NCBI GenBank assembly: GCA_021014325.1 | Contig: CM037467.1 | Location: forward strand, 6,014,001-6,078,000 | Length of the DNA stretch: 64,000 nucleotides | Direction of reading: 5' to 3' | Source: Plazaster borealis | Lineage: Eukaryota; Echinodermata; Asteroidea; Forcipulatida; Labidiasteridae | Shown: positions 36,301-45,364 of the stretch, one piece after another | How the letters are laid out: every line of letters begins with the position of its first letter | Numbering within the stretch: position 1 is the first letter of the stretch | The notes under the pieces: model-generated | Databases searched by the model: none | Told to the model about the DNA's origin: nothing | The model's input: the letters and a program-made list of their open reading frames with translations, nothing else | Program-made: the position numbers and the translations under genes

Positions 36301-39300
36301 AATTTGGGGCCAGTTCAGTATATCCGATGACACGTTGCCTTAGGAGTTATCAATTATACATATACATGTATCTTGACTGAAGCTGAACAAGAACATCTAA
36401 CCTCCATGTTACCAAACTAGTACTTGACCAATTGGTTCCAACCAAGTGACCTTTGTTTATGTTGGCGTCTGGAGAGCTATAACAAGCCATACTTACAAGC
36501 CATGTTTCCAGGGATGATGCTACAATGTATAACCAGTAAGTATGGTGTGTTTGATAATAGATTGGAGAATGATAATGAGTATGAGCGAGCAGCAGCAATC
36601 TGTGTATTCCAGCTACGGATTAGACAAGCTATTGATGTACTCAACAGAGGAGCAAAGGAGACAACGTACAATGGTACAACATCTTGGTCTAGTTTCATTT
36701 TCAAGAACCATATACCCACCCTTTGCTGTCCTCTGTAAAGCAAGTTTTGAATTAAGAAACCAATTGTTAAAAGGATTACTGTTAATAAAGCGATGATCAC
36801 AAAGGATAGATGGGATTTGTTTCTAATACAGCAACAGTAACAGACCTTCAAGTTATTTAATATGCATAGGTCTATTGTGGGTAGGCATACACACAGCTGT
36901 GGGTACTTTTACACAATGGAACAAAGGTCCCCACAACGTTGTTCTTTGTTCAACTGGGTCCCCACAAGGAAATTCTTCAGAAAAGGGAATAATAGAACAA
37001 CAATAGCAAGTCCCCACAACTGTGCATACAGAAGACTGTGTGTTCTCACCTTTATCATGTTTATTACTCAATGTAACAAGAGCAGATGTATCTGTGTTAG
37101 CTGATATGATTAAAGCCATATTCATAACGTCATGAGAGATTACAAAAGCAAAGTGAAATTCCTTTTGTCACAATGGGAAATCAGTGCATCTAATTGTTTG
37201 CATCACAGAAAGTTTCACATTCAGTGACGTAATTGGCAATTTTCATTGGGGGGGGGGCAAGCAGGGGGAAAGAAATATGGGGGAGGGGGTCTTTTTTATG
37301 TGTCAAATCATTCAATTGTGCATTTTGTTTATTTCATGGGGGTTGGGATGGCAAGGGTTCTGAATGAGGGGTTTTAATTCCTTTAATAAATGAAGTGATT
37401 CAAACCTTTGACAGTATCAGTTTGTGTACATGTAAGTACTGCATAGCAGTAGAATCAGTCCATCTATCAATGTTCAATCTGTTGTTATTGCAGGTTATTT
37501 AAATCTGAATGGTATTGCCATGGCATTGTCAGGGTTTACACAGCAACGCAATACATTATGGTGTGAGATGTGTAGTACACTCAGACAGAATCTTCAGCAT
37601 CCATACTTACAAGCAATGTTTGGATTCTTAACTGCTGATGGTGATACTTATGACGTGGTGTTGGTAAGTTTATTTACTTGGTGGATGGATGTTGTGCTTG
37701 TTGGACATGTGTCATGTATGTCAAATTTGATGCAACCATTGAGCTGTCACTGTGAAAAATCACTTCATCTTAAAACTAAGTTCATCTTTTTCAAAAGTTA
37801 GTTCAGTGTAGAATAAGTAAACAACCTATAAATCGTTTGTTATTTTTGTTTTCTTTAGAAAGAGCCTGGTTTGAGTATGGAGGATCGTATTGCATTTGCC
37901 TGTTTATTTCTAAATGATCAGCAGCTACCCGTCTTCATTGAAGAGTTAATGTATGAAGTAATACAGACTGGGAATCTAGAAGGAATGTTACTAGCAGGAC
38001 TTACAAAAGATGGTTTGGAGCTGCTACAGTCGTATGTTGACAGGGTATGTAAACAATGCTGAGCTAGGTATCATATACAGTGGATGATCCAGGGGCTACT
38101 GGTTCTAAAGAACTTGGTGCCTCTTGTCAAAGTCAGAGAGATTTGGCAAATTAATGTATTTGAAACATGTAAATGGAAAAATGTTGATGATTGGAGAAGG
38201 TTTATAGACAGAAATGAACCCCAAGGCTCGTAATCTTACTAATTTAAGACCTTGTATTGATCGTCTGTCAAACAATGACCGCTGTGGGTAGATAAAACAC
38301 TACAGGGCACTCACAAACAATGGGCAGCCCACACAATAATTCTGAACCCTCCAATCACACTTCTCCTTTGAGAAGAACCAATCAGAGCAGTGCTGACTCT
38401 ACACTGAAACCTCTGTATCCCTATAAAGAGACCAGCTTCTCATACACTCTTCAGTCTCCTGACAATGACGAGAGAAGGCCAGTCAAAATGTTGAGACTAA
38501 ATAATAACTCACTCTGCGAGAGTGAAGTTAATAACAAGAAGTCCCCCGATCCACTTGGCAAAATAAATAGTCACAGCTGAATCCCTAACTCCCACCCAGG
38601 TAGTAGTTAATAAGCAGGACAGTTCTTTTCAGAACTAAGTAGTCTCTCGAATTCTGAAATCAACTCCCATCAGTAGAATAAATAGCAAGACAAGTTCTCA
38701 AAGAACAAATGTACACAGCAAAATAGATTTATACACATGGTGTTACTGCAAACTGAATATACATTGATACTTCACCATGCAATTCCTCAAAAGCCCATAT
38801 TGATACAAATTGGTTGCAAACATTGATTGCTCACAACGGTGCCTTGATTGAGGTTGGGTCATATGAAACCCTGCAGGCTTTATCTTCTGTACTTGTGCGT
38901 GAGAAAACACGCTTGGCTGTATGGGACATTACATATAAGGAACCCAATATCAACCTGCTGTTTTTCACTTCAAAGCTCATTTTACTAGAGCAAAATGCAC
39001 TAATATAATGACTGCTTGAATTAATGAAACATCCATTATTGATATCCTAGACTGCTGATGTTCAGACCACCAGCTGGGTTGCTGTACGCACACTCCCATC
39101 AGAGCTATGTAAAGACAGGCGTGTCATACATTGGATAGAGAGCTACAGAAGTCTTCTTGATATATGGAGGCTATGGCATCAAAGGTTGGATCCTTTTAGA
39201 TATTCCAATAAGAAATCAAGTCCAGTTATTCTGTGGTGTGAAATATTCCATCAGTCAGTAATATAACCATTACATGGAATAGAACAGCAACTTATGATAT

Positions 39301-41537
39301 AGTTTAAGCTGCCCTATTCATCTCCCTAAAACTCAAAATTAAATATGTCTTTATTACATCATTTTTATAGCTTGTGATTCTTTGTAACAGAATGCATGCT
39401 GTTGAAATGGCCACTTGTTGTTTTACGGTCAGATGTAAAAGGTTTCTGTGGTAGAAAATATTGGTTAATGTACTTAATACTGTTTCAATGTACCGTGTAA
39501 TGACTTTCTATATTGTATTATTTGACAGGGCACGGTTTGATGTGTACTATCACCAAGGTAATGTCAAGATTCCACCCCAGCAACAGATCTTTGTAAATTG
39601 TCACTTTTGTCAGAATGCTATATCACCCACAGTGTTAGCCCAGAGGTCATTGCAAAACATTCCACATCGAGGAGGACCTATGCATCAGAGAGTCAAGGTG
39701 AGTTGCCTGCCTACTAGAGTGGCACGATGTCGTAGTCAGAGTAGCCATGTAACAATGTAGTTGGTGATTATGAAGATCATGTGAAAATTATTTTAGAACA
39801 AATGGAATACGTGGAGAAGGTGATTGTATTTTGATCTAGGTCTATTTTTTAGGGATACACTGGAAGGCGGAGGGGGGCACTGTGAAACATCTGTTCCTGT
39901 TTGGAAAAAGTTCTCCATGCCAAGTTAAAAAATACTAAAGAGCAAACTATTTAAAACGTTAAAACGTGAATAGTTTTGTCCAATTAAGGAGGTCATTCTT
40001 TTGTAGATCAGAGTGTCTTGTCTTTCAAATCAAAATTATTTTTAAAGATTCTAAAGATCCATGGAAAACAGGGCCTGTGTCAATTTTGCGTTGCTTTCAA
40101 CTTGTGATGCAATGACTGCAATGAGAAGTATGCACTCCTTTTGCATTGGATACACGGTAATAAGCAGCAGTTCAAAAGTAGAGAGTGATTGAATCCAAAT
40201 CATACGCAAGGTTTCCCTTGGTCACTGTCAACTTGTAAACCCTGAGGATTGGCAAGTGTATTTATTACTTGTTTCCATGACTATGTATTTTTCTCATCAG
40301 GCTTCAACATGCTACAAATGCAGAAAGCCATTACCTCGCTGTGCTCTGTGTTTGATGAATATGGGTACACTGTCTGGCTTGAAGTCTATTCACCCTCAGG
40401 ATAGACATGACAATACAGCAAAGAATGCTGGCAATACAGGTAGGTTTGGATCATGCTATGTACATTGTACATGTAGGGAGCAATGGATTGGGCGCTATAT
40501 AAATGCTTTTCATTATTAAGTAAATGAAATCTTCCATAATCCATGAACTGTATTTCAGTGCAATTTAAAGAGAGTGTTAAGAAATGAGAGCCCAAGTGGG
40601 AAACTACTGACTGGAGAGATTAAGGATATTTAATAGTTAGTCTAGTGATGATAATGGTTTAATACTGATGGTTGCTCGACGTCCACCAGTCAAGGCAAAG
40701 AATGTGCAGGCAGTTATTTTGTTCCTAATCTGCTTAGATTACATTCTTTAATTTGGGTGGCATGGATGGCTAGTGCCTAAAGCACTCGCCTTTCACCACT
40801 GTGGCCCTGGTTCAATTCCCGGCTAAGGCCATATGTGAGTAGAGTTGTGCATTGGTTCTCTCCTACATGTATGCCACAAGGGTTTTTCTCCAGGTTTGAA
40901 CATATGAGTGCCAAACTTTTCCAGATTGTTCATGGTATGAGCAGTAATGTGCTATCACACTAACTTGACATTGGCTGTTTTTAGCACAAATGAATCCAAC
41001 TGTATTATTAATTCATTTTAGTATTCCTGAAGATGAGTATCAAAAGATACTGCTTGAAACAATGCAATTAAGACTTCATCTCCACTGTTGTTTTATTGTA
41101 TAATCCTCAGATCCCATAGATGAGACAAAGCAGACTGATTTCAACCAGTGGTTTACATGGTGTCAATCTTGTAGACATGGCGGTCATGCATGTCATCTTA
41201 TGGATTGGTTTAAGTAAGTAGCAATGTTATCATTTTAACCATTCATTCCATTTCTGGGTCTTTCACCCTTCTCATTCTGATCCCTGAAAACTGCAGGTGA
41301 ATCATGCCAATCATGCCGTACAAATATTGCTGACCAATATTAGATGTACCCACATTACATTATACATTACATGTGGTACATACAAGTGAGCCAGTTACCT
41401 CCCGAGTGAGAGAATGTTTATTGATATTATTTGGTCTTTTCAGGGAGCATCCAGAGTGTCCAGTAACAAACTGTGTGTGTAAATGTATGTTGATGGATAC
41501 AGTAGGAACTGTGTCTTCTACTGAGAGTGTCACATGA
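18333..41537 (+). CDS. MIOS: GATOR2 complex subunit Mios (WD-repeat and zinc-finger protein), complete, 22 coding exons
   Basis: Mios is a subunit of GATOR2 (with WDR24, WDR59, SEH1L, SEC13), which relays amino-acid sufficiency to mTORC1 at the lysosome. Exons: 18333-18345, 20370-20593, 21267-21458, 22322-22391, 22744-22833, 28906-29007, 29544-29680, 30614-30737, 31759-31794, 32940-33058, 33573-33707, 34247-34328, 35090-35261, 36021-36092, 36561-36673, 37494-37663, 37859-38044, 39051-39184, 39529-39697, 40301-40439, 41111-41213, 41444-41537. Phases agree throughout; total 891 codons plus stop (human 875). Residues 1 to about 370 are the WD40 propeller ([16 protein letters not shown]). A helical solenoid follows ([41 protein letters not shown]). 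A C-terminal zinc module comes from about 745: [54 protein letters not shown]. Weak points: exon 1 is 13 bases (start MTSS), and the exon 15 donor (GTACAA) is poor. Introns 7 and 12 look U12-type. Confidence 0.95.
18395..19001. mobile_element. MITE-like element, family B, in MIOS intron 1
   Basis: The left end GGCCAAGTAAAATAAGAAAC with GAGTTTCTC is mirrored at the right end, whose reverse complement reads GGCCAACTAAAATAAGAAAC with GAGTTTCTC, giving inverted repeats of about 29 bp with one mismatch. Further inward, TACTATTTACTATTT-like sequences also pair. TTA flanks both sides (possible target duplication). The interior has no open frame of note. A relic of the left end (GCCAAGTAAAATAGAAAAGA) lies at 29103 in intron 6. 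Confidence 0.8.
20958..21075 (+). mobile_element. tRNA-headed SINE, family 1, 5' fragment (MIOS intron 2)
   Basis: Contains GTGGCCAAGCAGTCTTG (box A region), GGGTTCGAATCCAAGTCG (box B) and TGTGTCCTTAAGCAAGGCAC, the same order as the full copy at 59291-59640. The 3' half is missing. Confidence 0.7.
22097..22178. repeat. Inverted repeat of about 32 bp in MIOS intron 3
   Basis: GGGTTTTGTACACCCTCAGG plus GGCAAATGGCACC is followed, after 15 bases, by GGTGCCATTTTTCCCCTCGG plus GTGTACAAAACACC. The arms pair with two or three mismatches. Probably a foldback element core. Confidence 0.75.
22862..28835. repeat. 6-kb self-complementary minisatellite filling MIOS intron 5
   Basis: The basic unit is 18-19 bp, GGTCTACTCCAGAGTAGGG, with internal symmetry CTACTC-CA-GAGTAG. 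From about 25200 to 28100 a 36-bp dimer dominates (GGGGCCTACTCCATAGTA followed by GGGGTCTACTCCAGAGTG). Left of 25100 single units with many point variants dominate, and two non-unit markers recur. Marker 1 is GTAAGTTGATCAGCTCTACA at 22834 (the real donor), 23679, 24191 and, degraded, about 24760. Marker 2 is GGGTCTTGAACAACTCGATT...GATGATCGATGGCAG near 23479, 24501 and 25027. These define a higher-order repeat of roughly 0.5-1 kb. Open frames such as [18 protein letters not shown] are artefacts of unit length. Confidence 0.95.
29681..30613 (+). other. MIOS intron 7, U12-type (minor spliceosome), apparent AT-AA ends
   Basis: The reading frame of exon 7 ends HFDKP at 29680 and there is no GT near it. 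The next bases, ATATCCTTTA, equal the U12 donor consensus. Near the 3' end TCCTTAACT (30595-30603) equals the U12 branch-site consensus. Exon 8 must start with GTG at 30614 to keep the frame and the conserved P-V-L-T sequence, so the intron ends in AA. The distance from branch adenosine (30601) to the end is 12 bases, the same as in intron 12. Confidence 0.8.
30311..30538 (+). mobile_element. tRNA-headed SINE, family 2 (MIOS intron 7)
   Basis: Begins GGGTGTTAGGCTAGCTCAGT (box A-like), with CCCAGTTCGAATCCCATCTA (box B) about 50 bases on. It shares its body (CACCTCTGTGGACCC; GGTTTTCC; ACATTTGCGCTGTTGGC) with the copy at 40751-40985. Confidence 0.65.
31235..31560 (+). mobile_element. tRNA-headed SINE, family 1 (MIOS intron 8)
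   Basis: Reads GCGTGTCGTGGCTGAGCAGT, then TGTGTCCTTGAGCAAGACAC, CCAGGGGTAAATGGGTACCT, a CCCAAGGGAGCTGGGATGG block, GGCCCAGTGACCAGGG and the tail GTGCTATATGAGAG with AT-rich end. It parallels the copy at 59291-59640 but lacks most of box B. Confidence 0.8.
31820..31933. mobile_element. MITE-like foldback, family C (copy 1, MIOS intron 9)
   Basis: Starts AGGGCCCAATGCCTTGGCAC and contains AGAATTCTGTATTTATAG and TTTCATGGTAAGCACTGCCA. It is homologous to 53643-53762 but has lost the terminal GGGCCC on the right. Confidence 0.65.
32600..32692. mobile_element. Relic of palindromic element family D (MIOS intron 9)
   Basis: CACTTTTTAACAAAAAGGGC followed by GGGAATAAAAGAGTGGTGAC and TTCAAAACCTTGTAGGGT matches the left half of the palindromic element at 44226-44450. 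Confidence 0.6.
33144..33475 (+). mobile_element. tRNA-headed SINE, family 1 subtype (MIOS intron 10)
   Basis: Head GGCGTGTCGTGGTCGTGCGG, the extra-arm-like stretch TTTCTGATCAGCAGAGTGTG, TTGTGTCCTTACGCAGGACA, the subtype block AGCACCTTGTAAACCCTTTA, and a tail near GAGCGCCTTGAGTACC and GCTATAGAAGAC. It shares the subtype block with the copy at 43251-43625. Confidence 0.75.
34329..35089 (+). other. MIOS intron 12, U12-type AT-AC
   Basis: Exon 12 ends ...WLD plus one base at 34328; the intron starts ATATTCTTTT, one base off the U12 donor consensus. The 3' end has TTCCTTAAC (35070-35078), a perfect branch site, and ends in AC at 35089, 12 bases after the branch adenosine. Phases agree (1/1), and the joined protein (KKFWRWLD then RIMALQKED) aligns with the L-W-x-x-L-x-F-M...E-D run of vertebrate Mios. 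A GT-AG alternative (34342 to 35117) keeps the frame but has no pyrimidine tract. Confidence 0.75.
36208..36311. mobile_element. MITE-like foldback, family C (copy 2, MIOS intron 14)
   Basis: Left end AGGGCCCAATTTCATGGCAC; right end GGTAAGCACAACCATGAATT then TGGGGCC. Terminal inverted repeats of about 28 bp, same family as 53643-53762. Confidence 0.75.
37225..37380. mobile_element. Relic of a G-tract element (MIOS intron 15)
   Basis: CAGTGACGTAATTGGCAA followed by a G9 run, AGGGGGAAAGAAATATGGGG and GAGGGGG. It resembles the left end of the element at 9958-10620 (TAGTGGCGTAACTA then G tracts). Truncated. Confidence 0.4.
38320..38580 (+). mobile_element. Penelope-like element end fragment (MIOS intron 17)
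   Basis: An 86-codon open frame here looks like translated repeat, not a gene. The DNA contains CTTCAGTCTCCTGACAATGA, then GAGAGAAGGCCAGTCAAAAT and GTTGAGACTAAATAATAACT. This C-T-G-A...GTCAAAA...GAGAC order resembles the degenerate hammerhead-like motif that ends many Penelope-like elements, and parallels 56621-56658. Assignment is from recall of repeat ends and is tentative. Confidence 0.4.
40751..40985 (+). mobile_element. tRNA-headed SINE, family 2 (MIOS intron 20)
   Basis: Starts near GGGTGGCATGGATGGCTAGT, with CTTTCACCACTGTGGCCC and box B CCTGGTTCAATTCCCGGCTA, a GGGTTTTTCTCCAGG block and a tail ACTTGACATTGGCTG. Same layout as 30311-30538. Confidence 0.65.
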
Positions 41538-43250
41538 GATGACATCATCATCAGCTAATGCTTCAGTCTTCCCCAACGCCACCATGCTCTTACAATTATC
41601 TTGTATCTTTTACCAGTAGTGATGTTGTGTGACTAATTCATTTTGCTCTTTGCAACTTTAGCTATGTTACTTGTTGACAATGTCTCATATAATGTTTTGC
41701 TTTTACATGAAAACTTTTCTCAAATCACATTCTCAATGATCTCCAAAAAAAAATCAAAAATGGCCACAAACTTACAATGGTATTGTCGCTTAATGGAAAG
41801 AGAAGGTGAAACTATGATTAATTCTCCAAACATTTCAATCATTGAAAATAGTCTAGTAGGTCAAACTGTGACATCATCGGTAAATAATTGATCACAAAAA
41901 TGTTGTTTTTTTATTGGAATCGTCCATCAAGTATAACTCCTGACAGTGTTTCGTCTAATTTACTGACAATAACAAGCCTCGACTTGTTATTGGAATTTTG
42001 GGATCATGCAGCATTTGGTACAGTTAAGGATAAACTTGTCACTTTTAGTGCTTCATTTGTACCTTGCATTTCGTGGCCGCTATCATGAGTTGTCATGTGA
42101 CAGACTGATTGGTCTGCAATATCTAACATCATTTTGAAAGAACTTGTCCAATCATCGGTCAGTAATGACCAAACATTGACCTATACTGGTACATGTAAGA
42201 GTCCAACAAAGGATTAGCCATTGAAACTGGAAGATTGTGGTCTGTAAAGAAAACAGAACAAATCTTTTCAAAGAAAGTATACTTCCTGCCCAAAGTGATA
42301 TATTATTTTAATAAGGACTTTACATGCAGAAACAAACATCTGGGGCATTCAGACCATGAGCATTGAGAAATGATAATAACAGTGTGTTACATACTATCAG
42401 GAAACCTTTACAAGCAATCTTTCTGCTAAGTTTGTACAATTTAAAGTTAGTTTAATCAAGAGGTTTTCGATAAAGTAAGCTGGACTTAATATATTATGTT
42501 TCTCTACTTTCCTCTCCAAGTATTTTTCACAAAGAAACAATTTATTAAGCATTTCTCTTTTTTATTAATCCTTTGTATTGAGCAAATTTTCCCACTGATT
42601 ACACATAGTATGTAACTATTAAAAATGTAGTAAAAAGTACATTTTTTGTTATAAAATGTAAGTTAAATGAAGTAGGTGTACTTAAAAGTCCTGCATTGAT
42701 ATCTGGATATGAGAAGTCAGTTGTGACAGTATCAGGCTACAATACATGTATACTTCAATACATTCAAGTGTTGTTATTGTTGGTGGGTTGTTTAGACCTA
42801 GTAGGACTATTTCTCTGTGCTGTACACACAAATAACAAGACTGGAAGGGTTTGGCTTGGGAAAGAATCATAGTTCTGTAATTTACATTTCTCATGGCGCC
42901 AGTGTTTGGAAATATTCTTCTTCATTCGTCATTTTTGTGAAATAATCAAGCTCTCACAATCTCAACAAATTCAGCAAACTCAAGCCCATTATGACTATTA
43001 TGCATGGTTAGTTGGTCACTGATAACACACACTGCATTGACACCAATTAAAACATTATTGTGGAATACACACAACTGCTAAGAATCTTTATTTTGCTACT
43101 TGACAAGTGAATTCAGGAGCAATGTATTTGTCTTTTGAATGTTTACAACAGTGTGTGCCATGTTATCAGGCTAGAGGCCATGGCTTGGGGTTGCTATGCA
43201 GATTGGTGTACATTTTGCCAGACTAGTTCATTCAAGCTCTGATCTATGTG
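41538..43250. other. MIOS 3' untranslated and downstream region
   Basis: AT-rich sequence after the MIOS TGA (41535-41537). I see no clear AATAAA close to the stop and no other gene. Confidence 0.4.
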
Positions 43251-43625
43251 GTGTGTCGTGGCCGAGCGGATAAGAACACCAGACTTAAGCTCTGGTGTTT
43301 CTGATTAGCAGAGTGTGTGTTCAAGTCCCAGTCGTGACACCTAACCATTATTGCTGCGTCCTTCAGATGGGACTTAAAGCCATAGGTCTCTTGTTTGTGT
43401 TGTGTAATGCATGTAAAATAACCCAGTGCACTTATCGTAAAGAGCAAGGGGTTTGCCCCAGTTTGATTGGCTGCTTATTGTGCCACAGCACCTTGTAAAC
43501 CATTATATGGTGCTATGTAAAGGTATGTCTCACACTTCAAAACGTAGTTCCGCATACCTTGCAAGAACAAAATACTGAGCGCCCATCGGGTGTGATAAAG
43601 CACTATATAAGAACTCGGTATTATC
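43251..43625 (+). mobile_element. tRNA-headed SINE, family 1 subtype
   Basis: Head GTGTCGTGGCCGAGCGGATA, an anticodon-arm-like stretch and TTTCTGATTAGCAGAGTGTG, box B GTGTTCAAGTCCCAGTCGTG, then the subtype block AGCACCTTGTAAACCATTAT and the tail AGCACTATATAAGAACTCGG. It is the better preserved partner of 33144-33475. Confidence 0.8.
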
Positions 43626-45364
43626 CACAATGCATTGCCTAATCACAACAGCAAATACATGACCCAAAAGTTTGACATTTAAAATCCCATTACAAAATGA
43701 AAGTAAACAAGCTACTGCAACTTGGAAAAAATGTATTGAATGAGGCATGGTGCATTGTTTGCAGTAAGAGACATGGGTCTCTGTTGATGATCAGTTGCTA
43801 TGATGGATCAGTCTTTATTATACTATATTTTTTACCATGCAATGTTAAAGAGTTTGAATATTACTGATTAGATTACAAACAAAGTAAACATGTACCTTTT
43901 AAAAAGATGTATAAAAGCCAATGTATGCAAATTAATTAATTCAAGGCAAATACAATGTACATTGCTCAACATGGTTCATGTTTAAGTTATGTCCCCTTTT
44001 TAATGAAACGAGAAAACCAATAGTAGGGCCTACTGTATAATAATACATATACTGTACATGTACACAAGGAACGCAATATATGGCTATAGTTCCCGCGCGT
44101 AGCCTAATCTGTTTGAACACGCGCGTACACCAACCCAACGCGCACAAAACAGAATTTTACAAAAGTTTTTGAAAATGTACAAACTTCGATGTCAGAGATT
44201 GTCTTTTTACCACCGATTTTCCTTATTCTTTCACTTTTTAACAAAAAGGCATTTATGAATGGGAATAAATGAGTAGTGATTCAATCTTAAACGGCCGTTT
44301 AAAACCTTGCAGGGTCGTGGCCGTGCGATAAAGGCCCTCGCCTTCGGCTCGGGCCTTTATCGCACGGCCACGACCCTGCCGGTTTTAAACGGCCAATTAA
44401 GAACTCGTCGCTACTCTTTTATTCCCTTATTAAAGGAGGGTCATGAAGCCAGGATGTTATACATCAACAACATTGTACAGTGTCAGTTATCATTTTTTAT
44501 CTATACACACAATACCAAACCAACAATGTGCAGATGAATGATAGTCCTATTATTTAATAACTAAATGATGTTCACAGTTTACAAGTGACTAAATCAAGGA
44601 TTGCTTTACTTTTGGGGAAATTGTGATATAAGAAATTGCAAGATTTTGTTAAGCAAAACTTCTGCTTATCAGCTCTATGAAATTAGTCCATGTTTCTTTT
44701 CCTTTTTGTTTTTTAGTTAATACTTGCTTAGTCTGGCACCGATTCCTGTGGAAAAATCACACACCATGTACGGCAAAAAGCTCAAAAAATAAGGTTCTTT
44801 ATCCCTGATGCAATCACTACACCATGATGACCAGATGCACAAAACAACAGTGTAAATGAAATGGCATCTTGGCCGGTACTCTGCTTGTGCTCTGCGAGTC
44901 ATTGCAGAACTAAAAGAGTTTAAAGACATCAGATTGGTCTTTTTAAAAGTAGGCTAATGCAGGTGAGCACTTCGTACTGAATTATTAATTTTGACACTAG
45001 CAAAAGCTTTTTCTAGAGTAGGTCATCGGTTAGAAATAATGCACAAATTGTTGGGGAAGTGCCTTACGATAGCACCATCAAGCGTGTGATATTTGTCTTG
45101 TATTGAAACACTCGCACATTGACAAATAGAAACTGAATTCCTTTACAGACAAGCAGGTAACAATCTTATAGATATTGTCTGGAATATAAAATTCAATCTG
45201 TACCCTTCTTAAGCTGCAGTTATCCACACACAGCGCTGGGTAGTTACTGTACATTAGTCATTATATGCAGCGTGTGTGCATCCACACAGGTGACTCTCAC
45301 TGATACATTTATATACAAGTCAATGGCACAGAGTACTAGTAGTGTATGAACAATGTTACATTCA
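43626..45364. other. Spacer between MIOS and RPA3 3' ends
   Basis: No gene was recognised. The convergent ends of MIOS (+) and RPA3 (-) face each other across about 3.8 kb. The main content is the palindromic element at 44226-44450. Confidence 0.4.
44226..44450. mobile_element. Palindromic foldback element, family D, with a 43-bp GC-rich hairpin core
   Basis: The core has two nested arms. GGCCGTTTAAAACC (44293-44306) pairs with 44381-44394. A 29-base arm GCAGGGTCGTGGCCGTGCGA plus TAAAGGCCC (44309-44337) pairs perfectly with 44351-44379 around a 13-base loop. Flanking sequences (CACTTTTTAACAAAAAGGCA and GGGAATAAATGAGTAG) are mirrored by CTACTCTTTTATTCCC and TTAAAGGAGG. A half copy lies at 32600-32692. 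Confidence 0.85.

Noticed and set aside
36477..36851. Minus-strand 124-codon hydrophobic frame opposite MIOS exon 15
   Set aside because: Shadow of a real exon plus intron on the other strand, with no family resemblance.
38320..38580. 86-codon polar protein inside MIOS intron 17
   Set aside because: The DNA resembles the end of a Penelope-like element, and the frame has no conserved domain.
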